23,803 bases of DNA from Actinomycetota bacterium (lineage in GTDB: Bacteria; Actinomycetota; Acidimicrobiia; Acidimicrobiales; JAHWLA01): positions 1 through 23,803 of the forward strand of contig JAHWLA010000011.1 in the NCBI GenBank assembly GCA_019347595.1, in the 5' to 3' direction. The position numbers and the translations under genes are program-made. Positions within the stretch are counted from its first letter, which is position 1, and the number at the start of each line of letters is the position of its first letter. This document shows, piece by piece, positions 23,667-23,803 of the stretch. The notes beneath the pieces are model-generated. The model saw nothing but the letters and a program-made list of their open reading frames with translations. It was not told where the DNA came from and made no database searches.

Positions 23667-23803
23667 TTGGAGAACACCGGTGGCGCACGGAGTGTTCTGG
23701 ACCGGGTCAGGGGCCTGATCGGCACCAACGCCGGCCGGTCCCGGACGGTCCTGGTGGTGGCCACGGCCACCCTGTTCCTCGCCGGCGTGGTGGCGCTCGG
23801 GAC
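23667..23803 (+). CDS. N-terminus of another membrane-anchored protein (cut by right edge)
   Basis: A forward frame is open to the right edge. TTG 23667 has GGAG six bases upstream. The visible 45 residues have a basic start followed by one hydrophobic segment (SRTVLVVATATLFLAGVV), closely resembling the anchor of the substrate-binding protein upstream in layout (Arg-rich, then RSTLVVVIGLLLL). It could be a second substrate-binding protein of the same system. The frame is also open upstream to before 23537, so a more distal non-ATG start (for example TTG 23634) is possible. Too little is visible for a family call. Confidence 0.55.
   Translation, partial: MENTGGARSVLDRVRGLIGTNAGRSRTVLVVATATLFLAGVVALG

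Overview
The window is very GC-rich (about 70% by eye) with GTG/TTG starts, Shine-Dalgarno sites mixed with apparent leaderless starts, and many 1-4 bp gene overlaps. Its gene families (SCPx-type lipid-transfer thiolase, MFE-2-like SDR, split MaoC hydratase, repeated Liv-type ABC transporter parts) suggest a high-GC actinobacterium, plausibly of the Acidimicrobiia or a related environmental lineage. No rRNA or tRNA gene, CRISPR array, phage gene or insertion sequence was seen.

Region A (1-7532) is a carbohydrate locus. Leftward genes encode a Gfo/Idh/MocA oxidoreductase (cut by the left edge) and a DhnA/LsrF-like class I aldolase. Rightward from the same intergenic site are a PfkB sugar kinase and an M28-fold hydrolase. 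Then come a leftward D-lyxose-isomerase-type cupin, a rightward LacI-family regulator and a GH32 beta-fructosidase. Three near-identical palindromes (TGACAACGTTGTCA twice, TGACATCGATGTCA once) sit exactly at the three divergent or upstream positions where LacI operators are expected. The likely theme is release of fructose (or a related ketose) from a fructoside, then isomerisation, phosphorylation and aldol cleavage under one repressor. The M28-like protein lacks the usual Glu-Glu pair and may not be a peptidase.

Region B (7559-14964) is acyl-CoA metabolism: an acyl-CoA dehydrogenase; a fused alpha-beta E1 of a 2-oxoacid dehydrogenase divergent from an IclR regulator; and a tight four-gene operon (SCPx-type thiolase, SDR, two MaoC-fold proteins) behind a good sigma-A-like promoter. 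With the acyl-CoA dehydrogenase these supply all four steps of a beta-oxidation cycle.

Region C (14965-15779) holds a possible decayed reading frame, a small unrecognised HTH-like gene whose start codon lies in a perfect 14-bp inverted repeat, and a 16-bp tandem duplication.

Region D (15780-23803) is the most unusual part: a branched-chain-amino-acid-type (Liv) ABC transporter rebuilt as fusions. One 974-residue polypeptide is LivH-LivM-LivG with a C-terminal Cys3-His tail. A second, 768 residues, is an MFS-type membrane domain fused to a LivF-type ATPase. A small putative lipoprotein lies between them in the same overlapping operon. A divergent gene encodes a substrate-binding protein held by an N-terminal membrane anchor and a long Pro/Gly/Ser/Thr linker, and another anchored protein begins at the right edge. 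Together they look like a transporter for an amino acid or acyl/organic acid feeding Region B, but the substrate cannot be read from sequence.
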